NCBI GenBank assembly: GCA_002384205.1
Contig: DGBH01000026.1
Span: forward strand, 21,026 to 29,536
Origin: Bacteroidetes bacterium UBA4009
Lineage (GTDB): Bacteria > Bacteroidota > Bacteroidia > NS11-12g > UBA9320
Direction: 5' to 3'
Length of the DNA: 8,511 nt
Of this stretch, positions 1 through 6,705 are shown in pieces. The notes under the pieces were generated by a model. The model did not search any database. It was not told the DNA's origin and saw nothing but the letters and a program-made list of their open reading frames with translations. How positions within the stretch are numbered: position 1 is the first letter of the stretch; each line of letters opens with the position of its first letter. Made by a program: the position numbers and the translations under genes.

Positions 1-450
1 CTATTTTCTAAGTTTATCCAAAAGTTGGTTAAGCATTTCATATTCACTTGGAGTCAAGTGACTATGTTCTTGTATAATTTGGTTAACTATAACGTTTAAT
101 TCGGATAGGGTTTTTTGTCCCGTCTCAGTTATAGAAATATCAACCTGTCTTTTATCATGACAACTTGTTTTTCGTTTTACTAGTTCTTTATCGTCTAGCT
201 TGTCTACAAGGCGACTGGCGTTCGACATTTTATCGACCATTCGGCTTGTTATCTCGTTAATGGAAACAGGCGAGGGATGCTGACCTTGTAAAATTCTAAG
301 CACATTAAATTGCTGCAAGGAGACGTTAAAATCTCGTATTGCAGAATTTAATAGACCCGACAAATAGCTGTTGGTAAAGGATATATTGACAATGACTTTT
401 TCTGCTTCATTGCTAAATTTTTCTTGCTTTATCAGATCCTCTATGCTCAT
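1..450 (-). CDS. MarR-family winged-helix transcriptional regulator
   Basis: Predicted cytoplasmic dimeric DNA-binding repressor of 149 aa, a normal MarR length. An N-terminal dimerisation helix (about residues 14-40) is followed by the winged helix-turn-helix: SLQQFNVLRIL (44-54), the SINEITSRM helix (63-71), and a recognition helix around KMSNASRLVDKL (74-85). The wing carries the typical family motif DKRQVDISITETG (99-111). A C-terminal dimerisation helix pair follows (about 112-149). The single Cys97 next to the wing could be redox-sensitive, but that is speculation. The ATG at 448-450 is the only sensible start; the TAG stop occupies positions 1-3, so the gene is complete. It is divergent from the metallophosphoesterase gene, and the spacer holds a palindrome suited to autoregulation. 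The ligand and regulon cannot be read from the sequence. The family call is secure; the target is unknown. Confidence 0.93.
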   Translation of the reverse strand: MSIEDLIKQEKFSNEAEKVIVNISFTNSYLSGLLNSAIRDFNVSLQQFNVLRILQGQHPSPVSINEITSRMVDKMSNASRLVDKLDDKELVKRKTSCHDKRQVDISITETGQKTLSELNVIVNQIIQEHSHLTPSEYEMLNQLLDKLRK

Positions 451-476
451 CCGTTCTTTCTAGTTGTAAATGCAAA

Positions 477-517
477 TTTGACAAAAGTTTACCGATGTAT
501 TGATACATTCTGTCAAA
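477..517. promoter_or_regulatory. Candidate MarR operator / divergent promoter region
   Basis: A perfect 6+6 palindrome, ATGTAT-TG-ATACAT, lies at 495-508. It is nested in a wider inverted repeat, TTTGACA (477-483) and TGTCAAA (511-517), although the two repeats do not share a centre. Read on the minus strand, TTTG (517-514) and a near-consensus minus-7 element AACTTTTG (489-482) are separated by 24 bp. That would place the palindrome between the promoter elements of the MarR gene, where a bound repressor would block transcription. A plus-strand match (TTTG at 477-480, TACATTCT at 504-511) is weaker. The operator role is inferred from position and symmetry. Confidence 0.4.
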
Positions 518-582
518 GACTTCAATTAAGTAAGTGTAATATGCTTAAAACCAAAGATAATTGCGTCTGTTTATCAAATGCA

Positions 583-1830
583 ATGTCCAGAATACTGTCA
601 CTCCTAATTTTCTTCATAATCTTTTTTGCCTTAGATGTTTATGTTTTTCAAGGGTATAAATTAGTAGTGAAAAAATGGATACCAAATCTCAGTTTAGTCT
701 TCCATGTTATTTATTGGGCTATTCCTGTTATTTTAATCGGATTATTAATTGGAACTATGGTTTTTTCGGAAAATCCGACCAAAAGCAAGCTCTTTATGTG
801 GTCTGCCAGTATTTTATTCGGCATTTTCATTGCTAAATTTGTGTGGCTTATTTTTATTATTTTGGATGATGTGCTGAGATTGATAAAGTATTCAGGTAAT
901 AAAATAATTGCTGGAGGAACTCCTGTTAAGTCCATTAGTAGATCAGAGTTTATAATTACAACCGGAGCCTTTTTGGCGGGAAGCCTTTTTAGCGGACTGG
1001 TATATGGTATAGCAAGCGGTGCTCATAATTACCAAGTGCATCGCAAAATGTTAAAGCTAAAAAACCTTCCAACTGCTTTCAAAGGATTTAAAATAGTTCA
1101 AATTTCAGATGTGCACTCGGGTAGTTTTTGGAGTAAAGAAGGGGTAAAAAGGGGCATACAAATGATACTGGATTTGAAACCCGATGCTATATTTTTTACG
1201 GGAGATTTAGTAAATAGCACATCTGCAGAGTTCGATTCCTTCAAAGAAATGTTTAGCCAATTGCAAGCCCAATACGGGGTTTATTCGGTACTGGGTAATC
1301 ATGATTACGGAGATTACTACAGGTGGCCAGATGCCAATGGGATTACCAAAGAGCAAAACTTACAAAAACTCCTCGACCATCACAAATCAATGGGTTGGAA
1401 TCTGTTGATGAATGAAGGTAAAATCATAGAAAAAGAAGGGCAAAAACTGGCCATACTGGGTGTTGAAAATTGGAGTGCTCATCCTCGTTTTCCTAAATAT
1501 GGTGACCTGAGCAAAGCATACTCACAAGTAGAGAACATAGAAAATAAATTATTGCTGTCTCACGACCCTAGTCATTGGCGAGCAGAGGTATTAAAAGACT
1601 ACCCGAGTATAGATGCTATGTTTGCTGGACATACCCATGGTATGCAATTTGGTATTGACACTAAATTTTATAAATGGAGTCCGGTAAAATACCAATATCC
1701 GGAGTGGGCAGATCTGTACGAAGAAAACGGGCAGTATCTGTACGTAAATAGAGGCTTTGGGTATTTGGGGTATCCGGGAAGATTGGGTTTCTTGCCCGAG
1801 ATTACACTGTTTGAGCTGGAAGTAGGGTAA
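583..1830 (+). CDS. Membrane-anchored calcineurin-like metallophosphoesterase (YkuE/YaeI type)
   Basis: A binuclear metal-dependent phosphoesterase of 415 aa, probably tethered to the cytoplasmic membrane. Residues 2-22 are a hydrophobic segment, followed by membrane spans at about 37-61 and 70-95 and a fourth hydrophobic stretch at about 122-146. The catalytic domain then shows the family metal ligands in order: DVH (Asp176, His178), GDLV (Asp208), GNHD (Asn239, His240), SHDP (His327) and GHTHGMQ (His350, His352). All are intact, so the enzyme should be active. The substrate is unknown; related proteins have been linked to lipid or UDP-sugar pyrophosphate hydrolysis. The start is chosen at 583 because MSRILSLLIFF begins the first membrane segment. 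An in-frame ATG at 541 would add 14 polar residues, and the frame is also open back to 424, which would run into the MarR gene. It converges on the next gene with only 3 bp between stop codons. Confidence 0.85.
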   Translation: MSRILSLLIFFIIFFALDVYVFQGYKLVVKKWIPNLSLVFHVIYWAIPVILIGLLIGTMVFSENPTKSKLFMWSASILFGIFIAKFVWLIFIILDDVLRLIKYSGNKIIAGGTPVKSISRSEFIITTGAFLAGSLFSGLVYGIASGAHNYQVHRKMLKLKNLPTAFKGFKIVQISDVHSGSFWSKEGVKRGIQMILDLKPDAIFFTGDLVNSTSAEFDSFKEMFSQLQAQYGVYSVLGNHDYGDYYRWPDANGITKEQNLQKLLDHHKSMGWNLLMNEGKIIEKEGQKLAILGVENWSAHPRFPKYGDLSKAYSQVENIENKLLLSHDPSHWRAEVLKDYPSIDAMFAGHTHGMQFGIDTKFYKWSPVKYQYPEWADLYEENGQYLYVNRGFGYLGYPGRLGFLPEITLFELEVG

Positions 1831-1833
1831 AAA

Positions 1834-2580
1834 TCAAGTTGTTAATGCAGAACTTTTTGCCAAAATCAGTTGAGTTAAAAACTCTGGATTCTCTTCTAGC
1901 ATATTGCCAACCACCACCACATCTGCTCCTGCTGCAAATACTGCTTCGGCATCTTCTCTGGTTTTTATTCCCCCACCTACGATGATGGGCACGTGCACTT
2001 CATTTTTTACTGCAGCTATAAGTTTGGGTGACGCATACTGATCAGCTCCGCTTCCACAGTCTAGGTATATCAATTTCAGACCTAGTTGGCAACCAGCTAA
2101 TGCCGTAGCGGCAGCAATTCCCGGCTTATCCTGAGGAATAGGTGTTGTCCCGCTTATGTAGGATACGGTTGTAGTTCTTCCCCCATCAACTAATATGTAG
2201 CCTGTAGAAAGTATTTCTAAACCAGAACGTTTGAGCTTATGTGCAGATTCTACATGTCTGCCGATGAGTAAATCAGCATTTCTTCCACTTATAAGACTAA
2301 GCAATAATATAGCGTCAGCCTTCTCGTCTATCTGATTGGGGCTGCCAGGAAAAATAATAAGAGGTTTGTTCGTTCTTTTTTTCAAGCCAGCTAAACAACT
2401 CCCCATATTTCCCTCGGTAACTAGGCTTCCGCCTACAAAAAGAAAATCTACTTGACTAAAACTGGGATGAAAAACAAGAGCATCAAGTTGCGAATCTTCA
2501 GAACGATCTGGGTCCACAAGTACCGCAATTATTTTTTGGTTTACGAGCGAAGAGGATAATATTTTATGTAATATGCTAAT
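1834..2580 (-). CDS. Geranylgeranylglyceryl / heptaprenylglyceryl phosphate synthase family protein (apparent ATT start)
   Basis: A TIM-barrel prenyltransferase of the GGGPS/PcrB family, which joins a polyprenyl diphosphate to sn-glycerol-1-phosphate. Numbered from ATT at 2578-2580 it is 248 aa, about the usual size. Visible family motifs are AVLVDPD (19-25, Mg/diphosphate-binding Asp), VGGSL (49-53), FPGSPNQ (77-83), STGYILV (125-131), YLDCGSGA (172-179), VGGGI (201-205) and VVGN (223-226), the last few forming the phosphate-binding end of the barrel. The first in-frame canonical start is GTG at 2515-2517, which would remove helix 0 and most of strand 1, cutting within AVLVDPD. Upstream codons read SILHKILSSSLVNQKIIAVL, as expected for the family, up to a TAG at 2584-2586, with no ATG, GTG or TTG. 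So initiation at ATT (or ATA at 2572-2574), or a sequence error, is inferred. Prenyl chain length is not decided. The family is confident; the 5' end is uncertain. Confidence 0.85.
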   Translation of the reverse strand: MSILHKILSSSLVNQKIIAVLVDPDRSEDSQLDALVFHPSFSQVDFLFVGGSLVTEGNMGSCLAGLKKRTNKPLIIFPGSPNQIDEKADAILLLSLISGRNADLLIGRHVESAHKLKRSGLEILSTGYILVDGGRTTTVSYISGTTPIPQDKPGIAAATALAGCQLGLKLIYLDCGSGADQYASPKLIAAVKNEVHVPIIVGGGIKTREDAEAVFAAGADVVVVGNMLEENPEFLTQLILAKSSALTT

Positions 2581-2655
2581 AGTCTATCTGTTGCGAAAAC
2601 AGGTTTTCTAAACCAAATTTCCAAGTTAAATTTTAAATATTTATTGATTTTTATC

Positions 2656-2750
2656 TTATCAACACGGCAAATCTCTTAAAAATAAGTCAATGATAAAATT
2701 TTATTGTGGAAGTGTGGAAAACCCCGCTTTATTATTGGGTAATAATGGGT
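2656..2750. promoter_or_regulatory. DnaA-box-like sites and short spaced repeats upstream of nrdJ
   Basis: The 270-bp spacer between the divergent GGGPS gene and nrdJ contains no gene. It holds TTATCAACA (2656-2664) and TGTGGAAAA (2713-2721), each differing at one base from the DnaA-box consensus TTATCCACA or its complement. TGTGGAAAA lies in a tandem 8-bp repeat, TGTGGAAG then TGTGGAAA (2705-2720). Next come two TGGGT units (2736-2740 and 2746-2750) exactly 10 bp apart. DnaA control of ribonucleotide reductase genes is known in Escherichia coli. MraZ binds TGGGN repeats at 10-bp spacing, normally at mraZ rather than nrd genes. Which protein, if any, binds here is unknown. Confidence 0.35.
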
Positions 2751-2755
2751 GTATG

Positions 2756-2784
2756 TTTGACTTAAAACTCACTATAAATATTCG
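2756..2784 (+). promoter_or_regulatory. Candidate nrdJ promoter (Bacteroidota type)
   Basis: TTTG at 2756-2759 is followed after 17 bp by AATATTCG (2777-2784), which matches five of the six fixed positions of the Bacteroidota minus-7 element TAnnTTTG only if one counts loosely (first base A for T, C for the third T). Transcription would start near 2790, giving a leader of about 60 nt ending in an A-rich stretch before the ATG. CACTATA (2770s) over the minus-7 region resembles one half of an NrdR box, but the other half is poor. No cobalamin-riboswitch signature was seen in the leader. Confidence 0.3.
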
Positions 2785-2850
2785 TGTCCCAGAATAGATT
2801 TAGAGAGTTGTTTAACCATAAACTTTTACGTACAAAAAACTACTTACAGA

Positions 2851-5800
2851 ATGAGCAATAAATCAACATACAGCAAAAACGCATTAAAATTTAAGCGCTT
2901 TAACACTAAAAGTGGCGCGGCAGCCACAGACCTTTTCGAATACGAGTACAGAACTTCAGTAATCAAAAATCCAGCAGGGGACGATGTGTTCAGAATGGAA
3001 AACGTTGAAGTACCTAAAGATTGGTCGCAGGTGGCTACAGATATTCTGGCTCAGAAATACTTTAGAAAAGCAGGTGTTCCACAGGCCGACGGAACAACTA
3101 GTTCTGAAACATCCGTAAAACAAGTAGCGCACAGACTCGCTGACTGTTGGAAAACCTGGGGTGAAAATTATGGTTATTTCGCATCTAAAAAAGACGCTCA
3201 AATTTTTTACGACGAGTTGGTTTATAGTATTCTAGGCCAAATGGCGGCACCTAATAGTCCTCAATGGTTTAATACAGGTCTTCATAATTCCTATGGTATC
3301 ACAGGAAAACCTCAAGGACATTATTATGCTGATCACGAAACGGGTGAAGTTCAAAGATCTACTTCGGCATACGAGAGACCACAGCCACATGCTTGTTTTA
3401 TCTTGTCTGTAAATGATGATTTGGTAAACGAAGGTGGTATCATGGACCTATGGGTGCGTGAAGCAAGGATTTTTAAATACGGATCTGGGGTAGGAACCAA
3501 CTTTTCTTCGATAAGAGCAGCTAGTGAAAAATTAAGTGGTGGAGGAAGCTCTTCTGGACTTATGAGTTTCTTAAAAATTGGAGATAGAGCAGCTGGTGCT
3601 ATAAAGTCAGGCGGAACTACGCGTAGAGCAGCCAAAATGGTATGTCTTGACTTAGATCATCCTGAGATCATGTCATTCATCAACTGGAAAAAAGACGAAG
3701 AGAAAAAAGTAAAAGCACTTATAGACGCAGGATACGATTCTGGTTACGAAGGAGAAGCTTATGCTACTGTTTCTGGCCAGAACTCTAACAACTCTGTACG
3801 TATACCAAACAAATTTTTTGAAGCGCTTAAAAACGATGGTGAGTGGGAATTAATTTCAAGAACAAGTGGTAAACCAATCAGCACTGTTTCTGCACGTAAA
3901 GTGTGGGATGATATTTCATTTGCTGCTTGGGCATGTGCTGACCCAGGGGTACAATACGATACAACCATCAATGAGTGGCATACGTGTCCAGAAGGAGGAA
4001 GAATAAATGCATCTAATCCTTGTTCGGAATACATGTTCTTGGATAACACGGCTTGTAACCTTGCGTCGCTAAACCTTAGAAAATATTTCAACGAAGAGAC
4101 GAAGGAATTTGACGTTGAGGCTATAGAATATGCATCTAGACTTTGGACAGTCGTGCTGGAAATTTCGGTTCTTATGGCTCAATTTCCAAGCGAAGAGGTT
4201 GCCAAACTTTCTTATCAATACAGAACGTTAGGTCTTGGATACGCTAACCTTGGTTCAGTACTTATGGTGAGTGGAATTCCTTACGACAGCAAAGAAGCAT
4301 TTGCCATGTGTGGAGCGGTTACAGCTATAATGACCGGCGTGTCGTATGCTACTTCAGCAGAAATGGCAAGCTTCATGGGAGCTTTTAATCAATACGATAA
4401 AAATAAAGAGCATATGTTACGTGTGATGAGAAACCACCGATATGCTGCCTATAATCTAGATGAGTATGATGGATTGAGCATTAAACCGGTAGGAATAGAT
4501 CCTGCTTACTGTCCGGAGTATTTACTTACTCCTGCTACCAACGCTTGGGACAAAGCGGTGCAGTGGGGAGAGAAATATGGCTATAGAAATGCACAAACTA
4601 CCGTTATAGCGCCAACAGGTACTATCGGATTAGTTATGGACTGCGATACCACAGGCATAGAGCCGGATTTTGCGTTAGTTAAATTTAAAAAACTTTCAGG
4701 CGGGGGGTACTTCAAAATTGTAAATCAATCAGTTCCTATGGCATTAGAGACATTAGGATATTCTCCAGATGAGGTAAGTGCTATTGTAAATTATGCAAAA
4801 GGACATGGAACATTGGTTAATGCGCCGGCGATAAATCACGAAGCGCTTTTAGAGAAAGGGTTTACTGCAGATGATTTGACTAAGATTGAAAGCGGTCTTC
4901 CTTCTGCATTTGAAATTAGTTTTGTATTTAACCATTGGGTACTTGGTGAAGAAGCAATGAATCGTTTAGGTTTTGTTGCTGAGCAATATGAATCTGACGG
5001 ATTTAATCTACTTAGAGCTCTTGGTTTTAGTAAAAAAGACATCTCATTAGCTAACGATTATGTGTGCGGCACCATGACTGTTGAGGGAGCTCCTTTGCTT
5101 AAAGATGAGCATTTAACTGTGTTTGATTGTGCTAACAAGTGCGGTGAAAAAGGAGAGAGGTTTATTCATGCGCATGGTCATATCAAAATGATGGCAGCAG
5201 CTCAACCTTTCTTGTCAGGTGCCATTTCTAAGACTATAAACTTACCAAACGAAGCTACTGAAGAAGACATTAAGTCTTGCTACCAAATGAGCTGGGAGCT
5301 CGGCACTAAAGCAAATGCACTATACAGAGACGGCTCTAAACTTTCTCAACCGCTTAGCAATAAGTCAGATGTTGAAGACAAAGAAGACGACACCATATCT
5401 GCTGTAGAAAATGCTGTAGGCAACTCCGGCTTCTTAAATATTGACCAACTTACACAAGAACAAGTATTAGAGGCAGCCCAAAAAATATTAGATAATTCGA
5501 AGAGCACTGAGTTTATGCGTCAGCTATCTAGCATAGTTGAACGTAAAAGACTTCCTTGGAAACGAAGAGGATTTACACAAAAAGCTAAAATTGGAGGTCA
5601 AACTTTATTTGTAAGAACAGGTGAATATAACGATGGAACCTTAGGTGAGATCTTTATCGATATGCACAGAGAAGGAGCAACCTTCCGCTCGTTAATGAAT
5701 TGCTTCTCAATTGCAGTTTCCATTGGATTGCAATACGGTGTGCCTTTAGAAGAGTATGTAAGTAAATTTACATTTACCCGTTTTGAGCCAAGCGGCATGG

Positions 5801-6177
5801 TAGAAGGGCACCCTAATATTAAAAACTCAACATCTATCATTGATTATATTTTCAGACTTCTTGGTTTTGAATATTTAAATAGAACAGATTTAGTTCATAT
5901 TAAACCAACAAAAGAAGAGGCGCAAGCAAGAGCAGACATTAACACTGCACGAAAAGAGGAAGAAGGGGGCAATGCAATAGCCTCTGTCGTAGCCGTAAGC
6001 TTAGAGCCGCTTATAGAAGTTAAGGAGACTGCGGTTGCAGCAAAAGCAACCTTTCAGACGGTAGCAAAAACATCAGGCGATGCTTTACCTTGTACCAATT
6101 GCGGCAGTTTGGCCTTGGTCAGGAATGGCACATGCCATTTGTGTACTAACTGCGGAACGACTACAGGATGCAGCTAG
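2851..6177 (+). CDS. nrdJ: Adenosylcobalamin-dependent (class II) ribonucleotide reductase
   Basis: Reduces ribonucleotides to deoxyribonucleotides in the cytoplasm using a thiyl radical generated from coenzyme B12; oxygen is not required and no separate radical subunit is needed. The 1108-aa protein has the long NrdJ layout. The barrel domain (about 60-830) carries HACFILS with redox Cys182, the finger-loop NPCSE motif (Asn389, thiyl Cys391, Glu393), partner Cys402 in ACNLASLNL, and the substrate-phosphate loop PTGTIG (588-593). An acidic linker (about 835-860) leads to a TSCPD domain (about 907-1010). After an Ala/Val-rich linker a cysteine-rich tail has Cys1081, 1084, 1095, 1098, 1101 and 1107, ending in GCS. 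This tail is the typical zinc ribbon and shuttle-thiol end. No frameshift, intein or missing catalytic residue was seen. The ATG at 2851 follows an A-rich leader with no Shine-Dalgarno. A strong terminator follows, so the gene appears monocistronic. Confidence 0.97.
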   Translation: MSNKSTYSKNALKFKRFNTKSGAAATDLFEYEYRTSVIKNPAGDDVFRMENVEVPKDWSQVATDILAQKYFRKAGVPQADGTTSSETSVKQVAHRLADCWKTWGENYGYFASKKDAQIFYDELVYSILGQMAAPNSPQWFNTGLHNSYGITGKPQGHYYADHETGEVQRSTSAYERPQPHACFILSVNDDLVNEGGIMDLWVREARIFKYGSGVGTNFSSIRAASEKLSGGGSSSGLMSFLKIGDRAAGAIKSGGTTRRAAKMVCLDLDHPEIMSFINWKKDEEKKVKALIDAGYDSGYEGEAYATVSGQNSNNSVRIPNKFFEALKNDGEWELISRTSGKPISTVSARKVWDDISFAAWACADPGVQYDTTINEWHTCPEGGRINASNPCSEYMFLDNTACNLASLNLRKYFNEETKEFDVEAIEYASRLWTVVLEISVLMAQFPSEEVAKLSYQYRTLGLGYANLGSVLMVSGIPYDSKEAFAMCGAVTAIMTGVSYATSAEMASFMGAFNQYDKNKEHMLRVMRNHRYAAYNLDEYDGLSIKPVGIDPAYCPEYLLTPATNAWDKAVQWGEKYGYRNAQTTVIAPTGTIGLVMDCDTTGIEPDFALVKFKKLSGGGYFKIVNQSVPMALETLGYSPDEVSAIVNYAKGHGTLVNAPAINHEALLEKGFTADDLTKIESGLPSAFEISFVFNHWVLGEEAMNRLGFVAEQYESDGFNLLRALGFSKKDISLANDYVCGTMTVEGAPLLKDEHLTVFDCANKCGEKGERFIHAHGHIKMMAAAQPFLSGAISKTINLPNEATEEDIKSCYQMSWELGTKANALYRDGSKLSQPLSNKSDVEDKEDDTISAVENAVGNSGFLNIDQLTQEQVLEAAQKILDNSKSTEFMRQLSSIVERKRLPWKRRGFTQKAKIGGQTLFVRTGEYNDGTLGEIFIDMHREGATFRSLMNCFSIAVSIGLQYGVPLEEYVSKFTFTRFEPSGMVEGHPNIKNSTSIIDYIFRLLGFEYLNRTDLVHIKPTKEEAQARADINTARKEEEGGNAIASVVAVSLEPLIEVKETAVAAKATFQTVAKTSGDALPCTNCGSLALVRNGTCHLCTNCGTTTGCS

Positions 6178-6201
6178 AATCTAATTAAGGTTGGAAAATT
6201 G

Positions 6202-6237
6202 AAAAAATCAGGCCTCAGATATGGGGCCTGATTTTTT
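6202..6237 (+). terminator. Intrinsic terminator of nrdJ
   Basis: A perfect 13-bp stem, AAAAAATCAGGCC (6202-6214) with GGCCTGATTTTTT (6225-6237), closes a 10-nt loop 24 nt after the nrdJ stop. The GC-rich top and the T6 tract on the 3' arm fit Rho-independent termination. The A6 on the 5' arm would also give a U tract on the other strand, so it may act in both directions. It separates nrdJ from the MORN gene. Confidence 0.92.
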
Positions 6238-6266
6238 ATGTCAACATTGTTTTTTTTGTTAAAAAA

Positions 6267-6275
6267 TGTGGATAA
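6267..6275 (-). promoter_or_regulatory. Perfect DnaA-box consensus
   Basis: TGTGGATAA is the exact complement of the DnaA box TTATCCACA. It lies between the nrdJ terminator and the MORN gene, just upstream of that gene's candidate promoter. Partial TGTGGA matches occur nearby (6307-6312), and TTGTGAAA follows it directly. One 9-bp match could be chance; the similar sites upstream of nrdJ make it worth noting. Confidence 0.4.
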
Positions 6276-6308
6276 GTTGTGAAACTCGAAAAAATATGGT
6301 TTATTTTG
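6276..6308 (+). promoter_or_regulatory. Candidate promoter of the MORN-repeat gene
   Basis: GTTG (6276-6279) and TTATTTTG (6301-6308), a one-mismatch version of TAnnTTTG, are 21 bp apart, within the Bacteroidota range. This predicts a start of transcription about a dozen bases before the ATG at 6326. The preceding terminator makes an independent promoter necessary if this gene is expressed. Confidence 0.4.
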
Positions 6309-6325
6309 TGGACTGAAATTTCAAC

Positions 6326-6703
6326 ATGACCGTTGCTTTTGCCGAAATAAAGAATCACTTATCGGAAGATAATGAATTGCTGAACTACGACAACGTTCCG
6401 TATTCTGGTGTAATAAGCAAAAATCTTATCGAAACTATTGCAGAAAATCAATACTTAAACGGAAGAAAACACGGCATTCAAAAACTATATTATCCATGTG
6501 GACAACTCAAGGAGGCGATCATGTATACAAACGGGCTTGCCAATGGCAGATTCATATCATATCATGAAGACGGTTCTAAAAAAATGAATGCAACCTATAC
6601 TATGGGAGAATTTGACGGTTTGTATGAAGTGTGGTCACAATGTGGAAGACTGCTAGAAAGAAAAACATACTACCAAGGTAGACTTATAGCATGCAGATCT
6701 TGA
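6326..6703 (+). CDS. Small MORN_2-repeat (YwqK-like) protein
   Basis: A 125-aa protein built mainly of MORN_2-type repeats of about 24 residues: 45-70 (NGRKHGIQKLYYPCGQL onward), 70-94 (NGRFISYHEDGSKK) and 94-118 (GEFDGLYEVWSQCGRL), each with the G-x-x-x-G...Y/W...G pattern. Residues 25-45 look like a degenerate first repeat. There is no signal peptide or membrane segment, so it is probably cytoplasmic. Proteins of this type are often labelled 'YwqK family antitoxin', but no toxin gene is next to it here, so that label should not be read as function. MORN repeats generally serve as beta-hairpin scaffolds. The start at 6326 is the first ATG after the predicted promoter. It converges on the DUF3109 gene with 2 bp between stop codons. 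The specific role is unknown. Confidence 0.85.
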   Translation: MTVAFAEIKNHLSEDNELLNYDNVPYSGVISKNLIETIAENQYLNGRKHGIQKLYYPCGQLKEAIMYTNGLANGRFISYHEDGSKKMNATYTMGEFDGLYEVWSQCGRLLERKTYYQGRLIACRS

Positions 6704-6705
6704 TT

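Noticed and set aside
424..582. N-terminal extension of the metallophosphoesterase frame back to 424
   Set aside because: It would overlap the MarR start and translate the divergent promoter region; the hydrophobic first segment begins at the ATG at 583. The ATG at 541 remains a weaker alternative.
1775..1798. Inverted repeat CGGGAAGA / TCTTGCCCG near the end of the phosphoesterase gene
   Set aside because: It lies in coding sequence, has a bulge and is not followed by a T tract.
1836..1858. Bidirectional terminator between the convergent phosphoesterase and GGGPS genes (AAGTT / AACTT with T tract)
   Set aside because: The stem is only 5 bp and AT-rich with a 10-nt loop, too weak to call.
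2688..2706. ATAAAATTTTAT palindrome upstream of nrdJ
   Set aside because: Low-complexity AT sequence readily gives such palindromes in this genome; no further support.
2581..2850. Cobalamin riboswitch before nrdJ
   Set aside because: Expected for some B12-dependent genes, but no GCCACTG-type B12-box core or long structured leader is visible.
2956..5840. Minus-strand open frames inside nrdJ
   Set aside because: Short antisense frames opposite conserved NrdJ coding sequence, with no protein-like features.
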